This document shows positions 41,395 through 50,283 of a DNA stretch of 64,000 bases, piece by piece. Location of the stretch: assembly GCA_020634615.1 (NCBI GenBank), contig JACKBI010000001.1, positions 806,001 through 870,000 on the forward strand, read 5' to 3'. Position 1 is the first letter of the stretch. Every line of letters begins with the position of its first letter. The stretch is from Anaerolineales bacterium. GTDB taxonomy: Bacteria; Chloroflexota; Anaerolineae; JAAEKA01. Under the pieces are notes generated by a model. The model had not been told where the DNA came from. It searched no databases and was given only the letters and a program-made list of their open reading frames with translations. The position numbers were made by a program, and so were the translations under genes.

Positions 41395-43218
41395 TCACGA
41401 CGCGGCGCGGACATATGCGTCGAGGGTGGGCAGATCGACCCCGCTGACGGTGAGAGGCACTGTGCTGTCCAATGCCACATCCTCGCGCAGGTGAATGCGC
41501 GCCTCCCAGGCCAGCTCTGGCACGACAGCTACCGCACGCGTGCCGAAGCGATCGACAACGACACCTTCGCCGCGCCAAGGCATGTGCTGAAGAAAATAGA
41601 CCAACAACCAGTGTTGACGCGACAACCACTCCGCCTGACGCACGCTGCCGGTGACCGCATCCGACGCGCTGATGCGGTCAGCCACCTCCTGCGCCGACAG
41701 GACTTGGTGTCCAAGCAAACAGGCGCGCAGTTGCTGATGGGTCACCAGGTCAAGATAACGACGCAACGGGCTGGTGGCGCGCACGTACGCGTCAAGCCCC
41801 AGACCAGAATGACGCGCCGGCTCGATCGCCTGGCGGCTGGGCCGCATAGTCTTGCGTTTCGCAAACATTCCGGCCAGCGTATCGGAAGTTTCCAGCGGAT
41901 CGGGCGGCTCTTGAAAGGCAAAAGGTATTGGCAGGTCACGGGCAAGGGCAAACTGGGCGACGGCCGCCCCGACCATCATCATGGCCTCGGCCACAGTGTC
42001 CCGGCTGCGCAGGCTGGCCAGCGGTGTAATCTCGACGCGCCCGTCCACAACCCGCATCTTGGTCTCAGGCAGGTCCAGGTTAACCGAACCATCGCGCCGC
42101 CGTCGTTCGGAAAAACGGTTGGCGGCGCGGTAGAATGAGGCTAACGGTTCCTCGTCCAGCAGACCTTCCGCTTCTTCATAAGAGAGCCGTGTAACACTTA
42201 CCCAACTGGGCACGATCTCCAGGTCGTTCAGCGAGCCGTCCTCGCCGACACGCAGCCCGAACGAAAGCGCAGGTGACACAGCCTGCAAACCCAGGCCAAG
42301 CTGCTCGGTGGCCGCGCGCGGCAGCATAGGCAGGGTCATCTCGGGCAGATAGAGAGTAGCGCCGCGGTCGCGCGCCTCGCGGTCGGCCGGACTGTCAGGC
42401 GGAACCAACGCGGCGACATCGGCAATATGCACCCAGATGCGATCACCGTCTACGCTCAGCGCGTCGTCCGGGTCCTGGTTGCCGGCGTCGTCGATAGCGA
42501 AAGCAGCCAAATGGGTGAGATCGAGCCGCTGCTCCGGCGGAAGAGACGGCAGCGGGACCACCGGATCACCGCTCGGCATATTCAGCCGCCGCGGGTGCGG
42601 ATTGACCATCTCGTCCCAGTAATTGACATCCAAAAGGAAAGCGTGGGCCGCTTCAGGAGTCTGCGCAATGCCGAGATCATCGAGGACGCGACTACGGGTG
42701 CGCTGGCCATAGGCCATTTCTTCCACCTCAGTCAGGTACCGCTCGTCATGCGGATTGGTCTGCTTGTTGCGCGCCCGCTCCATGAACTGCGCCCATGCCA
42801 GCGCCTCGGCAGCTCTGGCAGCCCGCGCGGCTTCGTTGCGCGCCACTTGTTGCGCCGAATGAACCGTCACGTCATCGGGCACACCAGAAAAGTATAGCCC
42901 ATCGGCCACCAACTCCCAGGCTGCCAGCGCAGTCGCCGGTGTGAGTTCGCCGTAGGCCAACTCCGCCAACTCATCGACCGTCGTCGGGCTGTCGATGCTT
43001 TGCAGCAGCTCCCAGGCCGCCTCGATGTCGCCAGCGGGCGCTTTCAGAGCGGAAAAACTGGCCGGGCCGCGGTGCAGCAACGCGACATCCTTGGGACGCA
43101 CACTGACGGTCTGGCCATCCTGCAGCAGCAGTTCCAGCTTCTGGCCTGTCCTGGCGACAATGGCTGGCTTGCCCTTGAATAACACCAGGCTGTCGCGTCC
43201 AATCTGGCTTTGGGTCAT
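41395..43218 (-). CDS. Ribonuclease II/R-type (RNB domain) protein
   Basis: A 607-residue exoribonuclease-like protein. The N-terminal third is short and lacks a clear double cold-shock pair. The RNB domain starts near residue 235 with the metal-binding pattern AIDDAGNQDPDDALS and continues through WVHIADVAALV, PMLPRA and RRYLDLVTHQQL. A small C-terminal beta domain follows (GEGVVVDRFGTRAVAVV). The enzyme should degrade RNA 3'-5' hydrolytically. The start ATG has AAAGGAG upstream. The layout resembles RNase II-like proteins of cyanobacteria rather than E. coli RNase R. Confidence 0.88.
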   Translation of the reverse strand: MTQSQIGRDSLVLFKGKPAIVARTGQKLELLLQDGQTVSVRPKDVALLHRGPASFSALKAPAGDIEAAWELLQSIDSPTTVDELAELAYGELTPATALAAWELVADGLYFSGVPDDVTVHSAQQVARNEAARAARAAEALAWAQFMERARNKQTNPHDERYLTEVEEMAYGQRTRSRVLDDLGIAQTPEAAHAFLLDVNYWDEMVNPHPRRLNMPSGDPVVPLPSLPPEQRLDLTHLAAFAIDDAGNQDPDDALSVDGDRIWVHIADVAALVPPDSPADREARDRGATLYLPEMTLPMLPRAATEQLGLGLQAVSPALSFGLRVGEDGSLNDLEIVPSWVSVTRLSYEEAEGLLDEEPLASFYRAANRFSERRRRDGSVNLDLPETKMRVVDGRVEITPLASLRSRDTVAEAMMMVGAAVAQFALARDLPIPFAFQEPPDPLETSDTLAGMFAKRKTMRPSRQAIEPARHSGLGLDAYVRATSPLRRYLDLVTHQQLRACLLGHQVLSAQEVADRISASDAVTGSVRQAEWLSRQHWLLVYFLQHMPWRGEGVVVDRFGTRAVAVVPELAWEARIHLREDVALDSTVPLTVSGVDLPTLDAYVRAAS

Positions 43219-43292
43219 TGAAGTCGGCTCCTTTGTGCACAGTGTACCACACTCGCCAGCTTGCCGGGGAACTGCGCCCGCGGCGGACAGCC

Positions 43293-43321
43293 TTGGCGCA
43301 CCGCTGGTTTTGCGTTACAAT
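43293..43321 (+). promoter_or_regulatory. Putative promoter of the YbaK-like gene
   Basis: TTGGCG (43293-43298), a 17-base spacer and TACAAT (43316-43321). The ATG at 43332 begins 10 bases after the -10 box, again a near-leaderless layout. Confidence 0.6.
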
Positions 43322-43331
43322 CCTGGCACCG

Positions 43332-43826
43332 ATGCCGAACCTGACACCCAAAACCCCTGACGACCTGGCCCGGTTCATGCAGCAGCATGGAATCGCTGCT
43401 GAGCTGGTCTTTCCGCGCGAAGCGACGCCGACCGTGCCGCTGGCCGCGCAGGCCATGGGGTGCCAACCGGATCAGATCATCAAATCGGTGCTGTTCATGG
43501 TCAAGGGAGATGCACCGTTCGCAACCGCACTGGTGATTGCCAACGGCGTGACGCCCATCGACTTCCGCAAGCTGGCAACGATTTTTCAAGTCGGACGCAA
43601 GCGGATTCGACTGGCAACGGCTCAAGATGTGCTGGCTGTGACCGGTTTCGCGGCCGGCGGCGTGCCGCCGTTCGGCTTCGACCAACCGCTGACGACGTTC
43701 ATCGACCGCGGCGTGTTGGGATGGCCGGAGGTATTCGGTGGCGGCGGCGATGATCGCACACTGCTGCGCATCACGCCAGACGAGCTAGTTCGGGTAACCG
43801 GCGGCCAATTGATCGAAGCGCGCTAG
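43332..43826 (+). CDS. YbaK/ProX-type aminoacyl-tRNA deacylase
   Basis: A 164-residue YbaK-fold protein. AAQAMGCQPDQIIKSVLFMV contains the conserved Lys, and VTGFAAGGVPPFGF contains the catalytic GXXXP loop. Such proteins hydrolyse mischarged Cys-tRNA(Pro) or Ala-tRNA(Pro). The start 43332 was chosen over an upstream ATG at 43218 because of the promoter position and family start. It is the first of four closely spaced genes. Confidence 0.9.
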   Translation: MPNLTPKTPDDLARFMQQHGIAAELVFPREATPTVPLAAQAMGCQPDQIIKSVLFMVKGDAPFATALVIANGVTPIDFRKLATIFQVGRKRIRLATAQDVLAVTGFAAGGVPPFGFDQPLTTFIDRGVLGWPEVFGGGGDDRTLLRITPDELVRVTGGQLIEAR

Positions 43827-43857
43827 CTGCCGCGCAGCCTGTCAAGGAGACCACTTT

Positions 43858-44013
43858 ATGGAATGTTACAACTGCGGACTCAAGCTGCCCGCCGATGCCG
43901 ACCGCTGCCCTCGCTGCGGCCAGCGCTTCAAGCCACGCGAACAAGGTCCGGCGCCGGCCGAGAAGACCTCCCTGTCCGACCGCATCAAGGGACTGTTCGG
44001 CAAGCCGCAGTAA
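43858..44013 (+). CDS. Small zinc-ribbon protein
   Basis: A 51-residue protein. Two CxxC pairs (CYNCG and CPRCG) in the first 22 residues form a zinc ribbon; a basic and Pro-rich linker leads to a helical end (SLSDRIKGLFGKPQ). AAGGAG lies at 43844-43849, 8 bases before ATG. It is too short for many gene finders. It lies between the YbaK-like and HEAT genes with a one-base gap to the latter, so they are translated together. Confidence 0.8.
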   Translation: MECYNCGLKLPADADRCPRCGQRFKPREQGPAPAEKTSLSDRIKGLFGKPQ

Positions 44014-44014
44014 C

Positions 44015-44518
44015 GTGGACCGCGAACTGACTGTTCAACTGGCGCGCATCACCGACGCTGATCCACTGATGCGCGCCGATGCGGCCAGGCGTCTGTCGGC
44101 ATCGCAAGACCCCATCGCAGTGACAGCGCTTCTGAACGCGTTGGACGACGGCGAGTGGCGGGTGCGCGCCGCGGCTGTGGCCAGCCTGGGTGTGCTGGGC
44201 GACCGGCGTGCCGTGTTTCCTCTGTGCCAGCGACTGGAGGACCCGCGCGGCGATGTGCGGCGCGCGGCAGCCGAGGCACTGGCTGCGCTGGGCGATTCTA
44301 ATGCGACTGTGCCACTCATCATGGCGCTGGACGGGGAACGTGACAGCGAGACCTGCCGTCTTATGGTGCGAGCGCTGGGCACAGTAGGCGATGATCGGGC
44401 GTTGCGGTCGCTGCAACGATTGAGCGGGTCGGGTCACTGGGCACTGCGCCGCGAAGCGGCAGACTCAACAAAAAAGATCCTCGCGCGTGGGTCACAAAAC
44501 CAGGAAGGACATACATGA
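44015..44518 (+). CDS. HEAT-repeat protein
   Basis: A 167-residue protein made of about four HEAT/PBS-lyase-like repeats, for example WRVRAAAVASLGVLGDRRAV, VRRAAAEALAALGDSNATV and MVRALGTVGDDRALRSL. The start is GTG 44015, one base after the zinc-ribbon stop. Such proteins are scaffolds or bind tetrapyrrole-protein partners. The 3' end overlaps the next gene by 4 bases (ATGA). Function is unknown. Confidence 0.85.
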   Translation: MDRELTVQLARITDADPLMRADAARRLSASQDPIAVTALLNALDDGEWRVRAAAVASLGVLGDRRAVFPLCQRLEDPRGDVRRAAAEALAALGDSNATVPLIMALDGERDSETCRLMVRALGTVGDDRALRSLQRLSGSGHWALRREAADSTKKILARGSQNQEGHT

Positions 44519-44970
44519 GACATACATTGAAGAGTTCGCACAGGCGAGCAGCGGGAATCGGACTGGCGGTGATTATGTTGGCGGCAACCACTGTCGCGGC
44601 GCTGGCCAGCGTCGGACTGACATCTTTCGAAGCGACACCAGGCCCGCTCGCAGCCGAGATCACCGTCAGTTGGACCACCGAGACCGAGGTTGACACGATT
44701 GCCTTCCAGGTTGTACGCAGCACGCAGCCGCTGGTACAAACGGCCACCATAGTGGCTACTCTTCCGGCTCTCGGTTCTGGAATCGGCGGCGCCAGCTACG
44801 ATCATGTCGATTCGGGCCTTATCCCTGGACACCGTTACTACTACTGGCTGTACGTCATTACCACCTCCGGGGAAAGGGAACTCCTGACGCAGGCGGTCAC
44901 CGCAGTGGCGCCGGAGCAATCCATGCTTTCGCTCCGCACCTTCTTCCCCCTGGCGTTTCGCTCCAATTGA
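44515..44970 (+). CDS. Small secreted FN3-like protein
   Basis: A 151-residue exported protein with a signal peptide (about 1-32, hydrophobic IGLAVIMLAATTVAALA) and one beta-sandwich domain of fibronectin III type: FEATPGPLAAEITVSWTTE, FQVVRSTQPL, and YYYWLYVITTSGE. The tail ends RTFFPLAFRSN, a hydrophobic Pro-containing end like that of other surface proteins in the phylum. It is translationally coupled to the HEAT gene and ends before a strong terminator. Ligand unknown. Confidence 0.75.
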   Translation: MRHTLKSSHRRAAGIGLAVIMLAATTVAALASVGLTSFEATPGPLAAEITVSWTTETEVDTIAFQVVRSTQPLVQTATIVATLPALGSGIGGASYDHVDSGLIPGHRYYYWLYVITTSGERELLTQAVTAVAPEQSMLSLRTFFPLAFRSN

Positions 44971-45685
44971 AGTAATACGCTTCTGGCGGCGGTAGCCACC
45001 ATACCAAATACAACATGTTGTAGGACAGCAATCTTGCTGTCCTACATTTTGTATCCACCGACGGCAGTTTCGTTTACAGCACCGCTAACAAAACCTTAAA
45101 CTTTCCCAAGTTTCGCAAGCTGACAAGGTGACGATAATTGGGATATTATGCCGAGTCGGCCAACACGCTAGTGTTTTCATGACGCGCCTTGCACTAGATA
45201 CCGCGTGAAACAAGCGTTCGATTTGGCAAATCTGCACGCAAATACGCCCGAAAATGGCCTGTGCACGACTCCGCCGCGGTTGACCAAAAAGGCCACCCCA
45301 CGTAAAATTCAGACCAGATCGATGGACCCAACGGGCAGAGCGCCCTGCCTGGTTTTTCGGATCGGCCCCGTCCCACATCAACGGACCTTCCGAGTGACCA
45401 TGTCGTTTTCGCTCTTCTACAACCTAAAAGCTGGCCCACTTTTCGACCAGAGAACCGAGCCATCGCTGTCATCGTCGCTGCCAAAACCCGGAGCTGGTTG
45501 ACCTTCAAAGCAGCCTCCGTTTTGCACTCCACAGGCGCCATCAGGTCCTCGATCTAGTATGACATCGTCCCGAACGGGACGGACTACCTTCGGAAAAACC
45601 AATTGTCTCTAACTGGGTGAGAACAAATTCTCGTCCGTGCGTATCCACGCGACTGTTTCGCACCACGATATTTAGGTGACCAACT
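44971..45685. other. Long intergenic region before dnaA
   Basis: About 715 bases. It starts with a terminator, then an AT-richer stretch (about 45060-45150). A hairpin with arms CGTCCC and GGGACG lies at about 45566-45583, and GAGAA/TTCTC arms near 45622. One weak DnaA-box-like GTATCCACG occurs near 45640. No credible gene was found. It may carry the dnaA promoter or part of the origin. Confidence 0.5.
45019..45050 (+). terminator. Terminator after the small secreted-protein operon
   Basis: TGTAGGACAGCAA (45019-45031) pairs with TTGCTGTCCTACA (45034-45046) and is followed by TTTT. Confidence 0.92.
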
Positions 45686-47113
45686 ATGGCTACCATGTCA
45701 CAATCCACATCCGATTTCAGCGCGACTGACTTCGACCCCCGCCGCGCCTGGCAGGCTGCCCTGGGCGAGTTGCAGTTGCAGGTCACGCCTGACATCTTCG
45801 AAATGTATTTGCAGCCCACCCGCTTTCTGGCCTACGAGGATGGCACATTTCTCATCAACGTTCCCAACGGCTTCGTCAAGGACTGGCTGGATCTGCGTCT
45901 CAATCGCGCGGTCAAAAAGACGTTGCGGCACATTGTCAACCGCGAGATCGAGGTGCGCTATTCCGTCCAGCCGCCGGCCCGGCGCGACAGCGACACACCG
46001 GCTCCCGCGCCGCTTTTGGATCTCTCCCACAGCAACGGCCGGACAGATGAGACAGCCGCGGCTTCAGCCAACCGGCTTTCAGACGACTACACATTCCAGA
46101 CATTCATCATCGGCTCCAACAACCGCATGGCCCATGCCGCCGCTGTGGCCGTCGCTGATCAGCCCGGTGGCCATTACAACCCACTCTTCATTTACAGCGG
46201 CGTCGGGCTTGGCAAGACTCACCTGATGCACGCCATCTGCCACAAGGCAAGGCAACGCGGCCGCCAGGCAGTCTACGTGTCCTGCGAATCGTTCACCAAC
46301 GACCTGGTGAGCGCCATCCGCACCAACACACAAGATCAGTTCCGGGCCAAGTACCGCACCAGCGACCTGTTGCTGGTGGACGACATCCAGTTCCTGGCAG
46401 GCAAGCCAAGCACGCAGGAAGAGCTGTTCCACACCTTCAACACCCTCTACGAGTCTGGCAAGCAGATCGTGCTGGCCTGCGACCGTCCGCCAAAGGCAAT
46501 GTCAACGCTGGAAAGCCGCCTGCGCTCGCGGTTTGAATGGGGCCTGATCACCGACATCCAGACACCTGACCTGGAGATGCGCATGGCGATCCTGCAAAGC
46601 AAAGCGGCCAGCCATCGCGCAGTGATCTCGAACGAAGTGCTGGAGCGTATCGCATTCCTGGTACCCACCAACATTCGCGAGTTGGAAGGCGCGCTGACCA
46701 AGGTGTTGGCCCACGCGAGCCTCACGCATATCGAGCTCACGCCGGAAGCGGTGGACCACATCTTGGTCGACATGGTACCGCCCCGAGCACTGGTCGAACC
46801 GGAGACCCTGATTGCCATGGTCGCCCGTGAGTTCAACATCCCGCTGGAACAAATCACCAGCCCCAGCCGCCGGCGCGAGATCGTCCAGGCGCGCCAGATC
46901 GCCATGTTCTTGCTGCGCAACGAGCTAGATGTCGCGTTCACGCAGATCGGTGCTCTCTTCGGCGGCCGCGATCACGCCACCGCCATGCACAGCGTCACCC
47001 GCGCCGAAGCGCTTCTGCAAACAGACGATGATATTCAGCGCAAGGTCGAGCGTCTCAAGACGCAAATGGGGGTTCCGCAGCTCGCCTACGAGCGCGTGCT
47101 GGTCAGACCGTAG
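45686..47113 (+). CDS. dnaA: Chromosomal replication initiator protein DnaA
   Basis: A 475-residue DnaA with all four domains. Domain I (about 10-90) has WQAALGELQLQVTPDIFEMYL; the linker is short. Domain III has Walker A GVGLGKTHL (about 171), Walker B LLLVDDIQFLAGK (about 227) and the sensor arginines. Domain IV has the DNA-binding signature GGRDHATAMHS near 425, a small change from the usual GGRDHTT. It opens the origin. ATG at 45686 is the only start that matches domain I. DnaA-box-like sites follow the gene. Confidence 0.96.
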   Translation: MATMSQSTSDFSATDFDPRRAWQAALGELQLQVTPDIFEMYLQPTRFLAYEDGTFLINVPNGFVKDWLDLRLNRAVKKTLRHIVNREIEVRYSVQPPARRDSDTPAPAPLLDLSHSNGRTDETAAASANRLSDDYTFQTFIIGSNNRMAHAAAVAVADQPGGHYNPLFIYSGVGLGKTHLMHAICHKARQRGRQAVYVSCESFTNDLVSAIRTNTQDQFRAKYRTSDLLLVDDIQFLAGKPSTQEELFHTFNTLYESGKQIVLACDRPPKAMSTLESRLRSRFEWGLITDIQTPDLEMRMAILQSKAASHRAVISNEVLERIAFLVPTNIRELEGALTKVLAHASLTHIELTPEAVDHILVDMVPPRALVEPETLIAMVAREFNIPLEQITSPSRRREIVQARQIAMFLLRNELDVAFTQIGALFGGRDHATAMHSVTRAEALLQTDDDIQRKVERLKTQMGVPQLAYERVLVRP

Positions 47114-47115
47114 AT

Positions 47116-47260
47116 TTGCCCCACAACCCCAAAACTGTGGAAAACCCGCCTCATTTTGTGGAAAACATGCGCCGGGTGTGGAAAACCCGGCGCATTTGCG
47201 CGCCTGTCATCCATCGCCCGACAGCCAGATAGGGCGCGCCCGCGAGGTATCCACAACATC
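47116..47260. other. Putative oriC: cluster of DnaA-box-like sites after dnaA
   Basis: TGTGGAAAA occurs three times at 47136-47144, 47157-47165 and 47177-47185, about 20 bases apart, and GTATCCACA at 47247-47255 differs from the consensus TTATCCACA by one base. Position immediately after dnaA and the regular spacing suggest an origin. A clear AT-rich unwinding element is not obvious within the cluster. Confidence 0.55.
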
Positions 47261-47409
47261 TAGGGGCGGGTGCGATTCGCACCGGAGAGAGTTTTCAACA
47301 ACGGTGGCAGGCACGCGTCTGATCGGATGGCGTTTCAAACAATTTCTCGCAAGCACTGGCCAATCTGAATGACCGGCATGGGATCGTTTCCGATGCGCGT
47401 CATGACGTG

Positions 47410-47418
47410 TGGTATAAT
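47410..47418 (+). promoter_or_regulatory. Extended -10 promoter of the DUF1786 gene
   Basis: TGG-TATAAT (TATAAT at 47413-47418) with no strong -35. The ATG at 47442 is 24 bases downstream. Confidence 0.55.
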
Positions 47419-47441
47419 GCCCGCGGAGCACAAGCAGAGCC

Positions 47442-48566
47442 ATGCAGATTCTCGCAGTTGACGTCGGCACCGGAACGCAGGACATTCTCCTGTTCGACAG
47501 CACGCGCACGCCGGAAAACTGTCTCAAGCTCGTGATGCCGTCCCCCACGATGTTGGTTGCCAGCGCAATCCGGCGGGCTACCGGAGCGGGCAACTCGCTG
47601 CTGCTGACCGGCGTGACCATGGGCGGCGGACCCAGCAGTTGGGCCACCGAGGACCATCACCGTGCTGGGTTGCCAATCTACGCGACGGCCGACGCCGCGC
47701 GCAGCTTCAACGATGACCTGGACGCGGTGCGGCGCGATCTCGGCATCGAGATCATCAGCGACGACGAGGCCGCGCGGCTGGCCAGCCAGGCGGATATCAC
47801 CACCGTCGAACTGCGCGACTTCAGCTTTGCGGCCATCAGTCAAGCTTTCCATGCTTTCGGTCTTGACCTGCGCCCAGACGCGGTCATGGTGGCCGTCTTC
47901 GATCATGGCAACGCTCCACCCGATGTAAGTGACCGCCAGTTCCGCCTGGACTATCTGGCCGACCGGTTGCGCAGTGAGACCCGTCTCAGCACATTCGCAT
48001 TTCCCGCCCATCAGACTCCCACAATCATGACCCGGCTGCAGGCTGTGGTGGATTCGGCCAGCGACGTGACTGCTCCGCTGCTGGTGATGGATACCGCACC
48101 GGCCGCAGTGCTGGGCGCGCTGTGCGATCCGGCCGTTGCGGCACAGCCGGACGCGATGATCGTCAACGTCGGCAACTTCCACTGCCTCGCGTTCCAGTAT
48201 CGCCACGGCCAGTTCATGCGGCTGTTCGAGCACCACACCGGTCTGCTGACCGCTGCGGAACTCGAAATCTGGCTGAGGCAGCTTGCCAGCGGCGAGATCA
48301 CGCATCAGGAAGTCTTCGCCGAGCACGGCCACGGCGCGCTGGTGCTCGATCGGACACCTGTTCCGCCGCAGTTTGTCGCCGTCACCGGTCCGCGACGCGC
48401 CATGTTGGCTGCGAGCACGCTGCCCACCTATTTCGCCGTACCCTACGGCGACCAGATGCTGGCCGGCTGCTGGGGCATGATCCGCGCCGCGGCTGACCAC
48501 TTGCCTGACCAGCGCGACGAGATACTGGCAGCGCTGGCTGGCGACGAAGCCAAGCCACTGTGGTAG
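47442..48566 (+). CDS. DUF1786-family protein
   Basis: A 374-residue protein recognised as DUF1786, a family sometimes labelled pyruvate formate-lyase activating-like but lacking a radical-SAM motif. The N-terminus ILAVDVGTGTQDILLFD has a phosphate-loop-like DxGTGTQD resembling the ASKHA ATPase fold, and VNVGNFHCLAF may be a second nucleotide-binding segment. It probably binds ATP or a similar ligand, but activity is unknown. It has its own promoter and is first of a long plus-strand gene run. Confidence 0.78.
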   Translation: MQILAVDVGTGTQDILLFDSTRTPENCLKLVMPSPTMLVASAIRRATGAGNSLLLTGVTMGGGPSSWATEDHHRAGLPIYATADAARSFNDDLDAVRRDLGIEIISDDEAARLASQADITTVELRDFSFAAISQAFHAFGLDLRPDAVMVAVFDHGNAPPDVSDRQFRLDYLADRLRSETRLSTFAFPAHQTPTIMTRLQAVVDSASDVTAPLLVMDTAPAAVLGALCDPAVAAQPDAMIVNVGNFHCLAFQYRHGQFMRLFEHHTGLLTAAELEIWLRQLASGEITHQEVFAEHGHGALVLDRTPVPPQFVAVTGPRRAMLAASTLPTYFAVPYGDQMLAGCWGMIRAAADHLPDQRDEILAALAGDEAKPLW

Positions 48567-48664
48567 CCGGTTGGCACATTGCAGATCACGTATCGAACTG
48601 CGACATCCTCCCGATCCGCGGTTCTGATCCACCGATAACACCATTACCCCGGACGTCCCGATCT

Positions 48665-49162
48665 ATGCAAGAACACGAGAAGACCGCACGCATTCGCCAG
48701 GCAATTCGCACGTTTCAGTATGGCCTGTGCGTCCTGACGTGTGGCGCAGATGAGCAGGCGCGTGCAGCGTCAGTCACCTGGGTAACCCAGGTGAGTATGC
48801 GACCGCGACGGGTTGCGGTCGCCATCCGGCGCGAAAGCCACATCTACGCGGCGCTGCGTGAGACCGGCATGTTCGCCCTGAACGTGGTCGGAGAGGGCGA
48901 CAAAGGGCTGGCCAGCGCATTTTTCAGGTACGTCGAACCGACCGGCAACGCGTTCAGGGACTACCCTTTTGAAGTTGGCCAGTATAGCGGAGCGCCGCTG
49001 CTGCTGGATGCAGTTGCGTGGCTGGAGTGTCGGGTGGTGGAAGAAGCCAACGAAGGCGGCGACCACGGCCTGTTCATCGCCGATGTACTGGCCGGCGATG
49101 TGCGCCATCCGGATGTTCGTTCGATGAATCTGGCCGCCACCGGCTGGTCATACGGTGGATAG
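48665..49162 (+). CDS. Flavin reductase-like FMN-binding protein
   Basis: A 165-residue split-barrel flavoprotein of the HpaC/flavin reductase type: QAIRTFQYGLCVLTCG, MRPRRVAVAIRRESHIYAAL and FALNVVGEGDKGLA. It should bind FMN and reduce flavin or act as a small oxidoreductase. The start 48665 was chosen over an ATG at 48560, whose extension overlaps the preceding gene end and lacks family residues. It precedes the patatin-like gene by 14 bases. Confidence 0.85.
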   Translation: MQEHEKTARIRQAIRTFQYGLCVLTCGADEQARAASVTWVTQVSMRPRRVAVAIRRESHIYAALRETGMFALNVVGEGDKGLASAFFRYVEPTGNAFRDYPFEVGQYSGAPLLLDAVAWLECRVVEEANEGGDHGLFIADVLAGDVRHPDVRSMNLAATGWSYGG

Positions 49163-49176
49163 AGCGAGGCAATACT

Positions 49177-50283
49177 ATGTTGAGCAAGCTGGCAGGACCG
49201 TTTCAGGTCAAGGAATATTTTCACTGGATTTCCAACGCGTTGGATTTCGGCAGCGATCTTTTCGAGGATATGTCTTTTCTTCGTACCATGCAGCGAACGC
49301 TCCTGCCGCTGCCCTGGCGTGGCGAGTGGCAGCCGCCGCTGGAGAAATTGCTGCCGCCGAAACGCCCGTTCCGGGTCGAGTCGCTGGCCGGCAAGAAGAT
49401 CGGCATCGTCGCGACCGGCGGCAGCGGCGCGATGATCTCGACGCTGGGCGTCATCCGTGCGTGCGAAGAGGCTGGTCTCGAGATCGCCGCCATCTCAGCA
49501 TGTTCCGGTTCCGTGCTGTTTCTGGCGCCGATCGCAGCCGGCCTGTCGGCCGAGGAGACCATCGACTTCGTGTTCGACTGGCACAGCGAGGACTACATTG
49601 ACCCGCGCTGGAGCGAGCTGCTCAAGATCCCGCTGCACCTTGGCAAAGGATTCACAGGCGTCCTGGACATGGAAATCATCGAGCGCCTCTACCACGAGCG
49701 GCTCGGTGGGGTGCTGCTGGGCGATCTGCCGATCCCCTTCTACGCCAACATCTGGGACGTGGATCACAACAACATTGTCCACATGGGCACGCGCTCGACG
49801 CCCGACATTCGCCTGGCGCGGCTGGTGCGTGCCGCGGTTTCATTGCCGATCTACGCGCGTCCGCTGGAAATGGACGGCACCCTGTACGGCGACGGCGGAG
49901 TCATCAACATCTTCCCCGCCGAGCCGCTGGTAGATCTGCATCCCGAGATCGACTTCTTCATCGGGATCAACTGCTTCTACCCGGAGAACTTCGAAGGGGA
50001 GGACCTGAGTGGATGGGATCGACTGACATTCAGCCCAATCCGTGTCAGCCCGCAGCCGCGGCATGGCCAGCATCTGGAGTTGGCACGCATGAATCTGAGG
50101 CTTATCGAAGATCGCTGTCTGATGCTGCATCCCGTCGCCTACCAGGACATCAAAGGGATCAAATTTTACGAGCAGTTCGCCGACCGCAGCCGCTGGCCAG
50201 AGTTTGTCATCCGCGGCTACTACAACGCGCGCCGCAATCTGGCGTTGATGGACCGGCAGAAGGTGAGCAAGACGACCCCATGA
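49177..50283 (+). CDS. Patatin-like phospholipase
   Basis: A 368-residue patatin-fold protein. The oxyanion loop is GIVATGGSGAMIS; the nucleophile elbow reads SACSGSV, so the usual Gly before the serine motif is Ala-Cys; the catalytic Asp is in YGDGGVINIFP. Family members are lipid acyl hydrolases. The C-terminus is helical with ARMNLRLIEDRC. ATG 49177 was selected over a far upstream start that would overlap the flavin reductase gene out of context. Its stop overlaps the next ATG (ATGA). Confidence 0.83.
   Translation: MLSKLAGPFQVKEYFHWISNALDFGSDLFEDMSFLRTMQRTLLPLPWRGEWQPPLEKLLPPKRPFRVESLAGKKIGIVATGGSGAMISTLGVIRACEEAGLEIAAISACSGSVLFLAPIAAGLSAEETIDFVFDWHSEDYIDPRWSELLKIPLHLGKGFTGVLDMEIIERLYHERLGGVLLGDLPIPFYANIWDVDHNNIVHMGTRSTPDIRLARLVRAAVSLPIYARPLEMDGTLYGDGGVINIFPAEPLVDLHPEIDFFIGINCFYPENFEGEDLSGWDRLTFSPIRVSPQPRHGQHLELARMNLRLIEDRCLMLHPVAYQDIKGIKFYEQFADRSRWPEFVIRGYYNARRNLALMDRQKVSKTTP

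Larger units (their letters stand above)
47114..47441. other. dnaA downstream intergenic region
   Basis: About 330 bases holding the DnaA-box cluster, a GGTGCGATTCGCACC hairpin near 47269 and the promoter of the DUF1786 gene. No coding region is seen. Confidence 0.5.

Noticed and set aside
45205..45541. Small open frames before dnaA
   Set aside because: Two overlapping frames on opposite strands, no Shine-Dalgarno and no recognisable protein.
47262..47285. tRNA-like T-arm (GGTGCGATTCGCACC)
   Set aside because: No acceptor, D or anticodon arms around it; it is a simple hairpin.
47400..48644. Long minus-strand open frame opposite the DUF1786 gene
   Set aside because: Same reason: low-complexity translation opposite a recognised gene with its own promoter.
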